A DNA stretch of 61,295 bases. Origin: an uncultured Porphyromonadaceae bacterium (GTDB lineage Bacteria > Bacteroidota > Bacteroidia > Bacteroidales > Paludibacteraceae). This document shows positions 45,064 through 54,203 of this stretch, one piece after another (positions within the stretch are counted from its first letter, which is position 1; each line of letters starts with the position of its first letter). The notes beneath the pieces were generated by a model that searched no databases, was not told the DNA's origin, and worked only from the letters and a program-made list of their open reading frames with translations. A program made the position numbers and the translations under genes. The stretch covers positions 1 to 61,295 of the forward strand of contig CASEAJ010000031.1 in the NCBI GenBank assembly GCA_949285425.1, read 5' to 3'.

Positions 45064-45831
45064 TTATACCTCCTTCACTTCCACCGACACCGGACAATGG
45101 TCGGAATGTACGGCATCGGCCAGAATGGCTGCCGACAGCAAGCGTCCGCGCAACGGTTCGCTGACCCAGTGATAATCGATGCGCCATCCCACATTGCGTT
45201 TTCTCGCCCCGGCACGGAAACTCCACCAGCTGTATTTTTCCGGACTGGCATCAAACTGCCGGAACGAATCGACCATACCCGACGCTTCATAACGGTCCAT
45301 CCATTCGCGTTCCTCCGGCAAAAATCCGGAAACACCTATCTGCCGTTCCGGATGATTGATGTCTATCGGTTTATGGCATATGTTGTAGTCTCCGCACACA
45401 ATCAGGTTGGGACGTTCCTCACGCACCCGACCGACAAAAGGCAGAAAATCTTCCAGAAAATCCATTTTAAAAGCCTGACGCTCCTCACCCGACGAACCGG
45501 AAGGCACGTACACACACATCACCGACACATCGCCATAGTCGGCACGAAGCACACGTCCCTCGGCATCATAGAGGGGAAAGCCCATACCTGTGACCACGTT
45601 GTCCGGTTGTATTTTGGTAAAAATGGCGACGCCACTATATCCCTTCTTTTCTGCCGAATGCACATAACCCGTATAACCCAACCGGGCAAAAGCCGTCCGG
45701 TCTATCTGTTCCGGCTGCGCCTTGGTTTCCTGCACGCAAAACACATCAGGCGATTCCCGCTCCAGCCATTCCAACAATCCTTTGGATATGGCCGAACGAA
45801 TGCCGTTCACGTTGTAAGATATTATTTTCAT
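45064..45831 (-). CDS. xth: Exodeoxyribonuclease III / AP endonuclease
   Basis: A 255-residue member of the exonuclease III family, acting in base-excision repair at abasic sites and 3'-blocked ends. Motifs: [21 protein letters not shown] (metal-binding Glu), [42 protein letters not shown] (catalytic Asp and Asn), WRIDYHWVS and [10 protein letters not shown] (catalytic Asp-His). The start at 45831 ([10 protein letters not shown]) puts the first motif at the N-terminus, as in the family; a longer frame to 45900 is rejected. The 163-base gap to the MlaF-like gene holds nothing recognisable. Confidence 0.95.
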   Translation of the reverse strand: MKIISYNVNGIRSAISKGLLEWLERESPDVFCVQETKAQPEQIDRTAFARLGYTGYVHSAEKKGYSGVAIFTKIQPDNVVTGMGFPLYDAEGRVLRADYGDVSVMCVYVPSGSSGEERQAFKMDFLEDFLPFVGRVREERPNLIVCGDYNICHKPIDINHPERQIGVSGFLPEEREWMDRYEASGMVDSFRQFDASPEKYSWWSFRAGARKRNVGWRIDYHWVSEPLRGRLLSAAILADAVHSDHCPVSVEVKEV

Positions 45832-45994
45832 GTAACCTCCTCCCGGTATATCACAACAGCCCATCTGCAGCCTTGCTTCAGGCAGCGGTTTCGGTCGCAT
45901 ACATCTGCATGCTTCCCCTGCCTCTTGTCTCGGCGCCCGGCACTTTCCCCTTTCTGATATACCTTGTTGAAAAAATGAGTAACTGTACCTTTAA

Positions 45995-46771
45995 TTACAT
46001 GGTTCCACCCGGAGAGACTGCCCGCTTCACTTTTCTGAACAGATCCGATGCAAACACAAAATCGTCCAGTTCCTTGCACTCCGCATGGAATATATCGGTC
46101 CGCGACCCTTGCCACACTTTCAGACCATGTTCTATAAACACTATGTTGTCACCTATCTCCATAATAGAATTCATGTCGTGCGAATTGATAATGGTCGTCA
46201 TGTCAAACTCCCGGGTGATTTCAGAAAGCAGCCGGTCTATCACCAGCGAGGTCTTCGGATCAAGACCCGAGTTCGGTTCATCGCAAAACAAGTACTTGGG
46301 CTGCAAGGCAATTGCACGTGCTATAGCCACACGTTTCTGCATTCCACCACTGATTTCCGAAGGCATCAACCCATACTTGTCTTCGGCCAGGTTCACCCGG
46401 TGCAGACAGAACCGGGCCCGTTCCACACACTCCTGCCGCGTTCCTTTTGAAAACATTTCCAAGGGAAACATAACGTTTTCCAGCACGGTCATGGAGTCAA
46501 ACAGAGCCGCTCCCTGAAACAGCATGCCTACCTCGCGCCTCAAGCGGCGGACATCCTTCATACGCATGTCAGGCAAATTACGCCCATCATATTCTATGCG
46601 TCCGCTGTCGATGCGTTGCAAACCGATAATCGATTTCATCAGCACGGTCTTGCCCGACCCGCTCGGACCGATAATCATATTCACCTTGCCCGGTTCAAAC
46701 ACGGCTGAGATTCCTTTCAGCACCGGCTCACCGCCATCGAACGACTTTATGACATTTTTTACCTCGATCAC
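45995..46771 (-). CDS. mlaF: MlaF-like ABC transporter ATPase
   Basis: A 258-residue ABC ATPase of the Mla/organic-solvent-resistance type. Seen: Walker A IIGPSGSGKTVL at about 34-45, Q-loop MLFQGAALFDSMTV (typical of MlaF), signature EISGGMQKRVAIARAI, Walker B YLFCDEPNSGLDP and the switch INSHDMNS. Family knowledge: with MlaE permease and an MCE protein (MlaD) it moves phospholipids between membranes to keep the outer membrane asymmetric. The permease gene is 151 bases upstream on the same strand; no MCE gene follows here. The spacer has short GAAAATT-type direct repeats. Confidence 0.9.
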   Translation of the reverse strand: MIEVKNVIKSFDGGEPVLKGISAVFEPGKVNMIIGPSGSGKTVLMKSIIGLQRIDSGRIEYDGRNLPDMRMKDVRRLRREVGMLFQGAALFDSMTVLENVMFPLEMFSKGTRQECVERARFCLHRVNLAEDKYGLMPSEISGGMQKRVAIARAIALQPKYLFCDEPNSGLDPKTSLVIDRLLSEITREFDMTTIINSHDMNSIMEIGDNIVFIEHGLKVWQGSRTDIFHAECKELDDFVFASDLFRKVKRAVSPGGTM

Positions 46772-46922
46772 AATATAGTTGAAAATTGAAAATTGAACGT
46801 TGAAAACGTTTTTCTACCAACCGGTCCTTGTCCAGCTTCTTATAAGGCGAGCATACTGAAATCTGCGACCGAAACCGACCGTCGAAAGCAACGCCGCAGA
46901 TTACCCATCATCATGCACCTTG

Positions 46923-47681
46923 TCAGTTCAACATCAAACCGGTTATAATCAAATTGAAAAACAATATCAGCACACTGCTGTTCACCACCGCATTCGTACT
47001 GGCACGACCCACATCGAGCGCGCCCCCCTTCACATAATACCCGTAAAACGAGGCAACCGATGAAATGATAAACGCAAACACCAGCGACTTGACCAACGAA
47101 TAGAATATGTAATAGGGAATGAAAGCATACTGAATGCCCAACAAATAGTCGGACACCGTGATAATGTCGGTAAACAGGCCCACACAATATCCGCCCAGCA
47201 AGCCAATCGCCATGCTGTAAATGACCAGCACCGGCATCATCAGCACAAATGCCATCACACGGGGCAATATCAGGTAGCTGGCCGAATTGATACCCATAAT
47301 CTCCAACGCATCGATTTGCTCGGTAATGCGCATGGTCCCAATCTCCGATGCTATGTTCGACCCTACTTTCCCGGCCAGAATCAAGCACATGATGGTCGAT
47401 GAAAACTCAAGAAGCAACGTGTCGCGCGTCACCAACCCCGTGCTGTAAGCCGGCAGCAAAGGGTTTTCCGTGTTCAACTTGGTCTGAATCGTCATAATGG
47501 CACCGATAAACACCGATATGATGACCACTATGGGCAGCGACTCCAACCCCAGTTTGTTGATTTCCAATGCAAACTGCCGGAAAAACATCCGACCGCGCTC
47601 CGGACGCGAAAACACCTTCCGCATCAGCAGGAAATACTTCCCCGTTGTACGGACCGAATCCAAAAGAAATGTCGTTATCAT
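46923..47681 (-). CDS. mlaE: MlaE-like ABC transporter permease
   Basis: A 252-residue inner-membrane permease of the MlaE family. It has the expected five or so hydrophobic segments and family blocks: LPIVVIISVFIGAIMTIQT, TRDTLLLEFSSTIMCLILAGKVGSNIASEIGTMRITEQIDALEIMG (located at about 85-130; key words GKVGSNIASEIG and EQIDALEIMG) and PRVMAFVLMMPVLV. It is paired with the downstream MlaF-like ATPase in the phospholipid-transport system. It begins 39 bases after the CNNM/CorC gene ends and may be co-transcribed with it. Confidence 0.9.
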   Translation of the reverse strand: MITTFLLDSVRTTGKYFLLMRKVFSRPERGRMFFRQFALEINKLGLESLPIVVIISVFIGAIMTIQTKLNTENPLLPAYSTGLVTRDTLLLEFSSTIMCLILAGKVGSNIASEIGTMRITEQIDALEIMGINSASYLILPRVMAFVLMMPVLVIYSMAIGLLGGYCVGLFTDIITVSDYLLGIQYAFIPYYIFYSLVKSLVFAFIISSVASFYGYYVKGGALDVGRASTNAVVNSSVLILFFNLIITGLMLN

Positions 47682-47720
47682 GCTGTCTGTTCTATTGTTA
47701 GCGCATTGCGGAGAACTCCG

Positions 47721-48983
47721 TCACTCATTATCTTCCACTGTCAGGCGAATCAGTTCTATCCTGTTGTTGGTCACTTTCGTGCACTTCAGCGTGAAAGGTC
47801 CGATGCGGACAACCTCATTCAGTTTCGGGAAATGCTGGTGCTTGTACAGCAGGAAACCCGCTATCGTCTCATACTCATCCGATTCGGGGATGTCCAGCCC
47901 ATACTTCTCATTGATGTCCTCCACCTCCAGACGGCCGGAGAACACATATTCATGTTCGCCAACCTGTTCCGACACATATTCGTGCGTATCGTGTTCGTCC
48001 TCTATTTCGCCGAAAATTTCCTCAAAAATATCCTCCAAGGTAACAATACCCGCCGTTCCCCCGAACTCATCCACAACCACGGCAATACTCTTTTTCTGCC
48101 GCATACATATTTTCATCAGTTTCTGGGCCGCCATGTTCTCGGGCACGATAGGCAGCGAATAAATATGCTCCTTCCAGTCGGCCTGGTGGGTGAACATTTC
48201 GGAAGAATGAATATAGCCCACCACATTGTCAATATTACCTTTATATATAATGATTTTCGAAAGTCCGGTTTCAATGAAAGTCTGCTTCAGGGTCTCCACA
48301 TCCGTCTGCTCGTAATCAAGCGCAACAATTTCAGGACGGGGGACAAAACAATCGCGCAAACGCACATTCGAGAAGTCAAGCGCATTCTGAAGCATTTTCA
48401 CCTCGTTGTCCATTTCCGTCTCTCCCTCGGAACCATCCAGAGACTCTTCCACCAGATAGTTGAAATCAATGCGCGAAAACGTATTGCGTTCATCCTCTTC
48501 GCCGCGTTTCACACCACACAGACGCAACATCACCTTCGACACCCACGTACTGAAACTCGACACAGGATAAAGCAACACGTAAAAGAGGAACAGCAGCGGA
48601 GAGAACACATTCAGCCACAGGTTGGGATTGGTACGGAATATGGTTTTAGGAAGGAATTCGCCTGTAATCAGCACAATAACCGTGGCTATGACAGTCTGCA
48701 CCAAGGTCACGAGAAAAGGGTTTCCCAAAAAGACAAGATACGGGTTAAGTATTTCGGCCATCAACATGCCATACACAACCAGACAGATGTTATTGCCCAC
48801 CAGCATGGTCGATATATACTGCTGAGGATGATCGTAAAAGACCGACAATATGCTTGATGCCACTCCCTGCTGTTTCTTGTCAAGTTCAAAACGCAGTTTG
48901 TTCGACGACACAAAGGCAATCTCCATGCCCGAGAAAAATGCCGAAAACACCAATATTATAATGATAAGCCAAATGGTACTCAA
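47721..48983 (-). CDS. CNNM/CorC-family (HlyC-like) membrane protein
   Basis: A protein of about 420 residues: DUF21 membrane domain (SAFFSGMEIAFVSSNKLRFEL, several helices), paired CBS domains (about 200-330, VPRPEIVALDYEQT and VVVDEFGGTAGIVTLEDI) and a C-terminal CorC_HlyC domain (LDIPESDEYETIAGFLL). Family knowledge: members affect magnesium or other metal transport; gliding bacteria have the related GldE. The start needs care. The longest frame begins with a TTG at 49010 that overlaps the -7 box, so it cannot be translated from that promoter. The next in-frame candidate is TTG at 48983 (then STIWLIIIIL), which fits the family N-terminus. Confidence 0.87.
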   Translation of the reverse strand: MSTIWLIIIILVFSAFFSGMEIAFVSSNKLRFELDKKQQGVASSILSVFYDHPQQYISTMLVGNNICLVVYGMLMAEILNPYLVFLGNPFLVTLVQTVIATVIVLITGEFLPKTIFRTNPNLWLNVFSPLLFLFYVLLYPVSSFSTWVSKVMLRLCGVKRGEEDERNTFSRIDFNYLVEESLDGSEGETEMDNEVKMLQNALDFSNVRLRDCFVPRPEIVALDYEQTDVETLKQTFIETGLSKIIIYKGNIDNVVGYIHSSEMFTHQADWKEHIYSLPIVPENMAAQKLMKICMRQKKSIAVVVDEFGGTAGIVTLEDIFEEIFGEIEDEHDTHEYVSEQVGEHEYVFSGRLEVEDINEKYGLDIPESDEYETIAGFLLYKHQHFPKLNEVVRIGPFTLKCTKVTNNRIELIRLTVEDNE

Positions 48984-49007
48984 AACAAATCCATTAAAAT
49001 ACTGGCA

Positions 49008-49039
49008 CAAAGATAGCGAAAGGCGAGCGGAGAAACAAA
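49008..49039 (-). promoter_or_regulatory. Promoter of the CNNM/CorC gene
   Basis: On the minus strand TTTG (49036-49039) and TATCTTTG (49008-49015) are 20 bases apart, a full match to the Bacteroidetes consensus. The predicted transcription start is near 49002. Confidence 0.72.
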
Positions 49040-49165
49040 TGAAAACGCAGTTTTCAATTTCGTTTCTTCCAAGCCGCCTCCTATCTTATGAAAAGACAGT
49101 GAAAGGTGAGCGTTGAAACAAACGAAAACAAAGTTTTCAATTTGATTATGGCAAGCCTATCTTAT
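49012..49165. repeat. Imperfect 83-bp tandem duplication with hairpins
   Basis: The block starting GATAGCGAAAGGCGAGCG at 49012 recurs as GACAGTGAAAGGTGAGCG at 49095, with matching GAAACAAA, GAAAACnnAGTTTTCAATTT and CCTATCTTAT segments. Each copy contains a GAAAAC/GTTTTC hairpin. The first copy overlaps the promoter of the CNNM/CorC gene. Together with the next two entries this fills most of the 49011-49706 gap, which has no supported gene. Confidence 0.6.
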
Positions 49166-49250
49166 CAAACAACAAGAAAAAGCGAACGCAGAGGCAAACG
49201 AAAGCAGACAAAAAGACAAATCATCCACAACCAGGCAAGCTCCGAGCGTT

Positions 49251-49276
49251 CCAATGACCAATTTGGGTTAAAAAGC
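49251..49276 (+). repeat. Dispersed AATGACCnATTTGGG motif, copy 5
   Basis: CCAATGACCAATTTGGGTTA plus an A-run. It differs from the others by A for G after GACC. The A-run continues into a hairpin (AAAAAGCC with GGCTTTTT, 49271-49305). Confidence 0.6.
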
Positions 49277-49378
49277 CTGACGCTTCTCATCGAAAATCGG
49301 CTTTTTGAATTACGCCATCTCCTCTCACAAAAAAATGCCATTCCATGCGGGGATGTTTCATAACCTGCCACAAAATAT

Positions 49379-49473
49379 TCTATAGCCTCGCATGGGAGGT
49401 CGTATGACCTGCGTTCGGAGGTTATAAGACCTCGCATGGGAGGTTATATGACCTCCCATGCGAGGCTATAGAA
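49379..49473. repeat. 95-bp element: five heptamers at 22-bp period
   Basis: Heptamers TCTATAG (49379), CGTATGA (49401), TATAAGA (49423), TATATGA (49445) and TATAGAA (49467) are exactly 22 bases apart. The 15-base spacers are variants of CCTCGCATGGGAGGT or its complement. The two ends form a perfect 27-base inverted repeat (49374-49400 with 49451-49477). The outer AATATTCTATAG word also occurs in the centre of the element at 16396, linking the two. Confidence 0.85.
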
Positions 49474-49646
49474 TATTCCCGCAAAAAACAGAAAACATAC
49501 AGGCACATCTGCACGAATCTGGCGTCATACAAACAAAAAAGACACCGCCCGAGCAAAGTCTTTAGCATTCTTCTCATCGAAGAAACACAAAACGACACAA
49601 AACCGAATGCCCTACCGGGCTTAATCAAATCTTAACCGTCGGGATG

Positions 49647-49677
49647 TTGGATAAAGGGTAAATATATATTAATTTTG
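49647..49677 (+). promoter_or_regulatory. Promoter of folB
   Basis: TTG at 49647-49649 and TAATTTTG at 49670-49677 are 20 bases apart, ending 29 bases before the GTG start at 49707. Confidence 0.65.
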
Positions 49678-49706
49678 CATGACACAATCATTAAATTTTA
49701 CAAGAA

Positions 49707-50057
49707 GTGGCTATCATCACACTGAACAACATGGAGTTTCACGCCTATCACGGCTGCATGGAACATGAACGAAAACTCGGAAACACATTCACTGTAACCG
49801 TAAGCATGAAGCTGGACACCTCCGAAGCCGGCGAAAGCGACCGGCTTGAAGACACCCTGAATTACCAGCTGGTGTACGATGCGGTGAAAACGGAAATGGA
49901 CCGTCCCGTCAACCTGATAGAGCATTTGGCTCAAAACATACTCCAGCGACTTACCCATAGTTTTCCGCAGGTGGAAACATTCACAGTACGAATCTCCAAA
50001 CACAATCCTCCGCTGGGCGGCAAGGTGGACAACGTGACCATCGAACTGAGCAATTAA
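49707..50057 (+). CDS. folB: Dihydroneopterin aldolase
   Basis: A 116-residue FolB, which converts 7,8-dihydroneopterin to 6-hydroxymethyl-dihydropterin and glycolaldehyde in folate synthesis. Seen: NMEFHAYHGCMEHERKLGNTF with the pterin-binding Glu, the DTLNYQLVYDAV segment, LIEHLAQNILQRL and the catalytic Lys region ISKHNPPLGGKVDNVTIEL. Length matches the family and the functional unit is an octamer. Translation starts at GTG (49707), placed correctly after the promoter; no internal ATG would preserve the N-terminal strand. Other folate genes are not adjacent. Confidence 0.93.
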   Translation: MAIITLNNMEFHAYHGCMEHERKLGNTFTVTVSMKLDTSEAGESDRLEDTLNYQLVYDAVKTEMDRPVNLIEHLAQNILQRLTHSFPQVETFTVRISKHNPPLGGKVDNVTIELSN

Positions 50058-50303
50058 AAATTGAAACAAACGGCAGTCCGTTTGCCGAAATTCAAGCATT
50101 TTTTCCTTTTTCACCGAACATTTTCCCTCCTTTCGCTGTTATAAGTGTTAATTGGTAACGGTCCTTTAACAACTGTACAACAAGGTTTTCATATGAAAAT
50201 TCAAAAATATAACCGGCATTTATTGTCAGTTCAAAAAAAAACTGTAACTTGCACGCCCTTTTCTATTTTTTTAATGTTTTTTTAATCAAAAAAAGGTTAT
50301 TGT

Positions 50304-53153
50304 ATGAAAAAAATCTTGTGGATGCTTTTCGTGTCCATTTTCACATGGCAGCTTTCCGCTCAAACCTCCGCCCGAGGTGTCGTCAAAGACTCAGGAACGG
50401 GCGAACCGATTATCGGAGTGAAGGTAACCCTGTTGCAACAGAACATCTCGACCCGCACCAATGCCGCCGGGGAGTTCTACTTCACGTTCCTTGAAGCAGG
50501 AAGCAATGAACTTTCGTTTGTCAAGGAAGGCTACTTCAACCGCATGATAACGGCAAGCCTGAAAGAAAACGAAGAAACCGACTTGGGAGTTATCAAACTC
50601 CGGATTGACTTGCAAGAAGACCTGAAACAAGATGTCATACTTCAATTGAGCGAAGCCCAGCTGGATGGCGACGACGAAGGTTCGCAATCCATCGGAGCAT
50701 CGTTCTCCTCGTCAAGCGACGTGTACATTTCGCAAACGAGCTACAACTTCAGCCCGATGCGCTTCCGCACCCGCGGTTATGATGGCAAGTATGAGTCCAC
50801 TTATATCAACGGTGTGCGCTTCGTCGATGCAGAACGGGGGCTGTTCAACTACTCTTCACTGGGCGGATTGAACAACGCCACCCGCAACAAAGACCTCACT
50901 TACGGTCTTTCGCCCAACACCTACAGCTACGGCAACCTGGGTGCCAACACCAACATCAATACACGCGCCAGCGCCTTTGCCACCGGATCCAACCTCAGCG
51001 GGTCGCTGTCAAACCGTTCATACATCATGCGCGGGCAATACACCTACGGCACCGGCGTGCTGCCAAGCGGTTGGGCATTTGCCGTGTCGGGCGTAGTGCG
51101 TTATGCCAACGAAGGCATTGTCGAAGGGACATTCTACAACTCGGCAGGGCTGTTCCTTTCGGCCGAAAAAATCTTCAACGAAAATCACCGCCTGTCATTG
51201 GTGGCCTACGGTGCTCCCACCCGCCGGGCACAGCAGGGAGGGGTAACCCAGGAAGTGTATGACCTGGCCGAATCCATCTATTACAACCCATATTGGGGCT
51301 ACCACAACGGCAAGAAGCGCAACTCGCGCATTGTCGAATCGTTTGACCCGACAGCCATACTTTCGCACGTGTGGAAAATAAACGAAAAGCAAAGTCTGCG
51401 CACCGGTATAGCTTTCCATTACAGCATGTACAGCAACTCGGCGTTGTCGTTCTCGAACAAGCCCGATCCGCGCCCCGACTATTACCGCAACCTGCCCAGT
51501 TTCTTCAATGACCCGCGCCTGCAGGAAGAAATAAGAGCCACCTGGTCAGACCCGACCGTTTCTCAAATCAACTGGGAAGCATTGTACGAAGCCAACCGCA
51601 AGACCCCGGTTACCAGCCCGGGACGGCAATCGCTCTATTATGTAGAACGCCGCCACAACGACCTCATGGAAACGGCCCTGAACTCGGTATACACCAACCA
51701 GTTCACCAATTTCTTCCGTCTGAATGCCGGTATTGAAGGACGTTGGTCGAAAGGAATGCACTACAAGACAATGGACGACCTGCTGGGAGCCGATGGATTC
51801 TACGATGTAGACACCTATGCAGAACGCGATGAAACCTCCGACTTCGAACTGCCCACCTACGCCAAGATAAACGACCTGAACGGCGTGGACAGCGAAGGTA
51901 ACCTGATTAAAAAAGGACAGGATGACATATTCGGATACAATTACGACATGCACTACCTCAGCGGCGCTGCATTTGCTTTGGCCGAATTCAACTTCGCCAA
52001 CATCGATTTCTATGCTGGTGCACAACTCACCTACACTCAGTTCTACCGCTTCGGTCACATGAAGAACGGACGCGTACAATTCCTCAACGGCGGATTGGAC
52101 GAAGAAACACTGGCCGACCCCGTGGCTCGTTCTTACGGAAAGTCAACCACCTGGTTCTTCACCGACCCGTCACTCAAAGCCGGACTCACGTATAAGATTG
52201 ACGGAAGAAACCGTCTGTCTGCCAACGTACAGGCCGAAACACGTGCCCCGCTCGTACGCGACTCATACGTGTCGGAACGTATCAAAGACACCCGCGTGAA
52301 AGGGCTGCAAAGCGAAAAAATTCTGTCGTACGACCTGAACTATACCTTCTCCTATCCGTTCCTCCGCGGGCGTGTAAGCGCATTCCGCACACACGTACAA
52401 GGCAGTACGGAAAAATTGGGTTATTATGACGACATGCAGCACACATTCATCAACCACGTGCTGACGGGTGCAAACAAGATATTCCAAGGTGTGGAAATCG
52501 GTCTTTCCGCCCCCATAGCCTGGGGATTCAGCGTATCAGCTGCTGGAACCATTGCTGACTACCACTACACCAACAACGCCATGGGTACCAAAAGCTGGGA
52601 AAACGGAGCCGAACCCGATGTGTCCGAAACAGTCTACACAAAAGGGCTGAAGATAAACAACGGCCCGCAGCTGGCTGCCAACATTACGTTGGACTATTTC
52701 CACCCCAAAATGTGGTTTGTTGATGTGACATTGAACTATTTCGGCAACAATTACCTCGACTTCGCCCCCAACCGTTTCACCGAATCGACCATTGCCATGT
52801 ACGGATGCGACATGAGCAAGGTGAACAGCAGCAACCTCATGGCCGCCGCGACAACCGAAGAAGCGCAGGCCGCCGTACGGGCATTGGGAACACAGGAAAA
52901 GCTGAAAGGCGGCTTCATACTGGATGCCTCCATCGGCAAACTCATCTATTTGAAGAACCGCAAGTCACTCAACTTCAACCTGAGTTTGAGCAACATTCTC
53001 AACAACAAGAACATGGTGACCGGCGGATACCAACAGGGACGTCTGCCTATAGCCGATGACGCCATAGACCGTTCGGCTTTGGACAAATTCCCCAACAAAT
53101 ATTATTATGCGTGGGGATTCAACTTCTTCTTCAACGTAGGATTCAAATTTTAA
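50304..53153 (+). CDS. TonB-dependent receptor with carboxypeptidase-regulatory domain
   Basis: A 949-residue outer-membrane receptor. Signal MKKILWMLFVSIFTWQLSAQ; a carboxypeptidase-regulatory-like domain (RGVVKDSGTGEPIIGVKVTL) to about residue 105; an acidic linker (EAQLDGDDEGSQS) and a degenerate plug in which the usual RG motif appears as RFRTRGYDGKYESTYINGV; then a long barrel ending in WGFNFFFNVGFKF. No STN domain. It lacks a SusD partner; instead two lipoproteins (DUF5689-like and an anchor-J-like protein) follow in the same direction, so it is probably a distinct uptake system. Substrate unknown. A weak -7 (TAACTTGC, 50244) lies upstream. Confidence 0.87.
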   Translation: MKKILWMLFVSIFTWQLSAQTSARGVVKDSGTGEPIIGVKVTLLQQNISTRTNAAGEFYFTFLEAGSNELSFVKEGYFNRMITASLKENEETDLGVIKLRIDLQEDLKQDVILQLSEAQLDGDDEGSQSIGASFSSSSDVYISQTSYNFSPMRFRTRGYDGKYESTYINGVRFVDAERGLFNYSSLGGLNNATRNKDLTYGLSPNTYSYGNLGANTNINTRASAFATGSNLSGSLSNRSYIMRGQYTYGTGVLPSGWAFAVSGVVRYANEGIVEGTFYNSAGLFLSAEKIFNENHRLSLVAYGAPTRRAQQGGVTQEVYDLAESIYYNPYWGYHNGKKRNSRIVESFDPTAILSHVWKINEKQSLRTGIAFHYSMYSNSALSFSNKPDPRPDYYRNLPSFFNDPRLQEEIRATWSDPTVSQINWEALYEANRKTPVTSPGRQSLYYVERRHNDLMETALNSVYTNQFTNFFRLNAGIEGRWSKGMHYKTMDDLLGADGFYDVDTYAERDETSDFELPTYAKINDLNGVDSEGNLIKKGQDDIFGYNYDMHYLSGAAFALAEFNFANIDFYAGAQLTYTQFYRFGHMKNGRVQFLNGGLDEETLADPVARSYGKSTTWFFTDPSLKAGLTYKIDGRNRLSANVQAETRAPLVRDSYVSERIKDTRVKGLQSEKILSYDLNYTFSYPFLRGRVSAFRTHVQGSTEKLGYYDDMQHTFINHVLTGANKIFQGVEIGLSAPIAWGFSVSAAGTIADYHYTNNAMGTKSWENGAEPDVSETVYTKGLKINNGPQLAANITLDYFHPKMWFVDVTLNYFGNNYLDFAPNRFTESTIAMYGCDMSKVNSSNLMAAATTEEAQAAVRALGTQEKLKGGFILDASIGKLIYLKNRKSLNFNLSLSNILNNKNMVTGGYQQGRLPIADDAIDRSALDKFPNKYYYAWGFNFFFNVGFKF

Positions 53154-53195
53154 CCAAGACAACAGATTGTCAACTTACAAAATTGATATTGACTT

Positions 53196-54161
53196 ATGAA
53201 AACGAGCAGAATAATTTTCATGATAGGTCTGGCGGGATTGCTCGCCGCCGCGCTCCCTTCGTGCGAACCGAGCCACTACGAACCGATACCGCCCAGCACG
53301 GACACCCAACCGTGGACTGCCACTCACTCCATTGCCGAGTTCATTGCCAAATTTGCCACAGAAAAAGGCACTTGCTTCCCGGTACGTTCCAACAGCGGTA
53401 ATGCCAACCTGTTCAGCGTCGACAGCATACCACAAGGAGGCGACAGCATCATTATTAACGGACGGGTGGTGTCGTCCGATCGCGATGGCAACATGTACAA
53501 ATACATCGTCATCCAAGACCTCAACGACCCGACCATAGGGCTGAAAATATCCGTCGATGCCAACTCGCTGTATGGCATCATGCCCATCGGCCAAGTCATT
53601 TCCATCTGCTGTAACGGACTGGCCATTGGCAAATATGCCGATGTGTACCAACTGGGCTGCATATACTTCAACAACGACAGTGACACCCGCAAGCAGGGTT
53701 ACGAACCGGGACGCATTCCATGGACCGCCTTCCAGCAACGCCTGAAGATATGCGGCGACCCCGAACCCGACAAGGTTGTGGCTACCCCCATGACCATTGC
53801 CGAAATCAAGGCCGGCGGCCGTGAGGTGCATTCACGCCTGGTAGTAATAAAAGATGCCGAATTTACCGGATGGGGTAAAAACCCGTTTGACCCGGAAGAA
53901 CTGGATGAAGAAACCGCCTTTTGGGGACGGCCGAAACCCAGTATCACCGGGGTGCCCATCGCCCGTGAAATAACCGATCCGAGCGGGGAAAAAGTGTATG
54001 TATCGACCAGTGAATTTGCTGCTTTTGCCAACCAACCGTTACCATTGGGCAAAGTAGGCGACTTGACCGTCGTTGTAAGCTACTACCGCGACAAGGAACG
54101 CAACGAAGGCGACTTCCAGTTGAACGTACGTGCAACCAGCGACTTCAAGGAAAAGAACTAA
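53196..54161 (+). CDS. DUF5689-like lipoprotein
   Basis: A 321-residue lipoprotein: signal MIGLAGLLAAALPSCEPSHYEP with Cys near 27. The body matches the DUF5689 pattern: early THSIAEFIAKFATEKGT, an OB-fold-like segment (IINGRVVSSDRDGNMYKYIVIQD, GLKISVDANSLYGIMPIGQVISI) and a second similar domain (VVIKDAEFTGWGKNPF). OB-fold-like domains bind nucleic acids, sugars or other ligands. It starts 42 bases after the receptor gene and is followed 42 bases later by another lipoprotein, giving a three-gene unit. It is probably a surface partner of the receptor. Confidence 0.75.
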   Translation: MKTSRIIFMIGLAGLLAAALPSCEPSHYEPIPPSTDTQPWTATHSIAEFIAKFATEKGTCFPVRSNSGNANLFSVDSIPQGGDSIIINGRVVSSDRDGNMYKYIVIQDLNDPTIGLKISVDANSLYGIMPIGQVISICCNGLAIGKYADVYQLGCIYFNNDSDTRKQGYEPGRIPWTAFQQRLKICGDPEPDKVVATPMTIAEIKAGGREVHSRLVVIKDAEFTGWGKNPFDPEELDEETAFWGRPKPSITGVPIAREITDPSGEKVYVSTSEFAAFANQPLPLGKVGDLTVVVSYYRDKERNEGDFQLNVRATSDFKEKN

Positions 54162-54203
54162 CAACAATCAATTTCCAAATAACAAACTAAAAAAACAAGA
54201 TTT

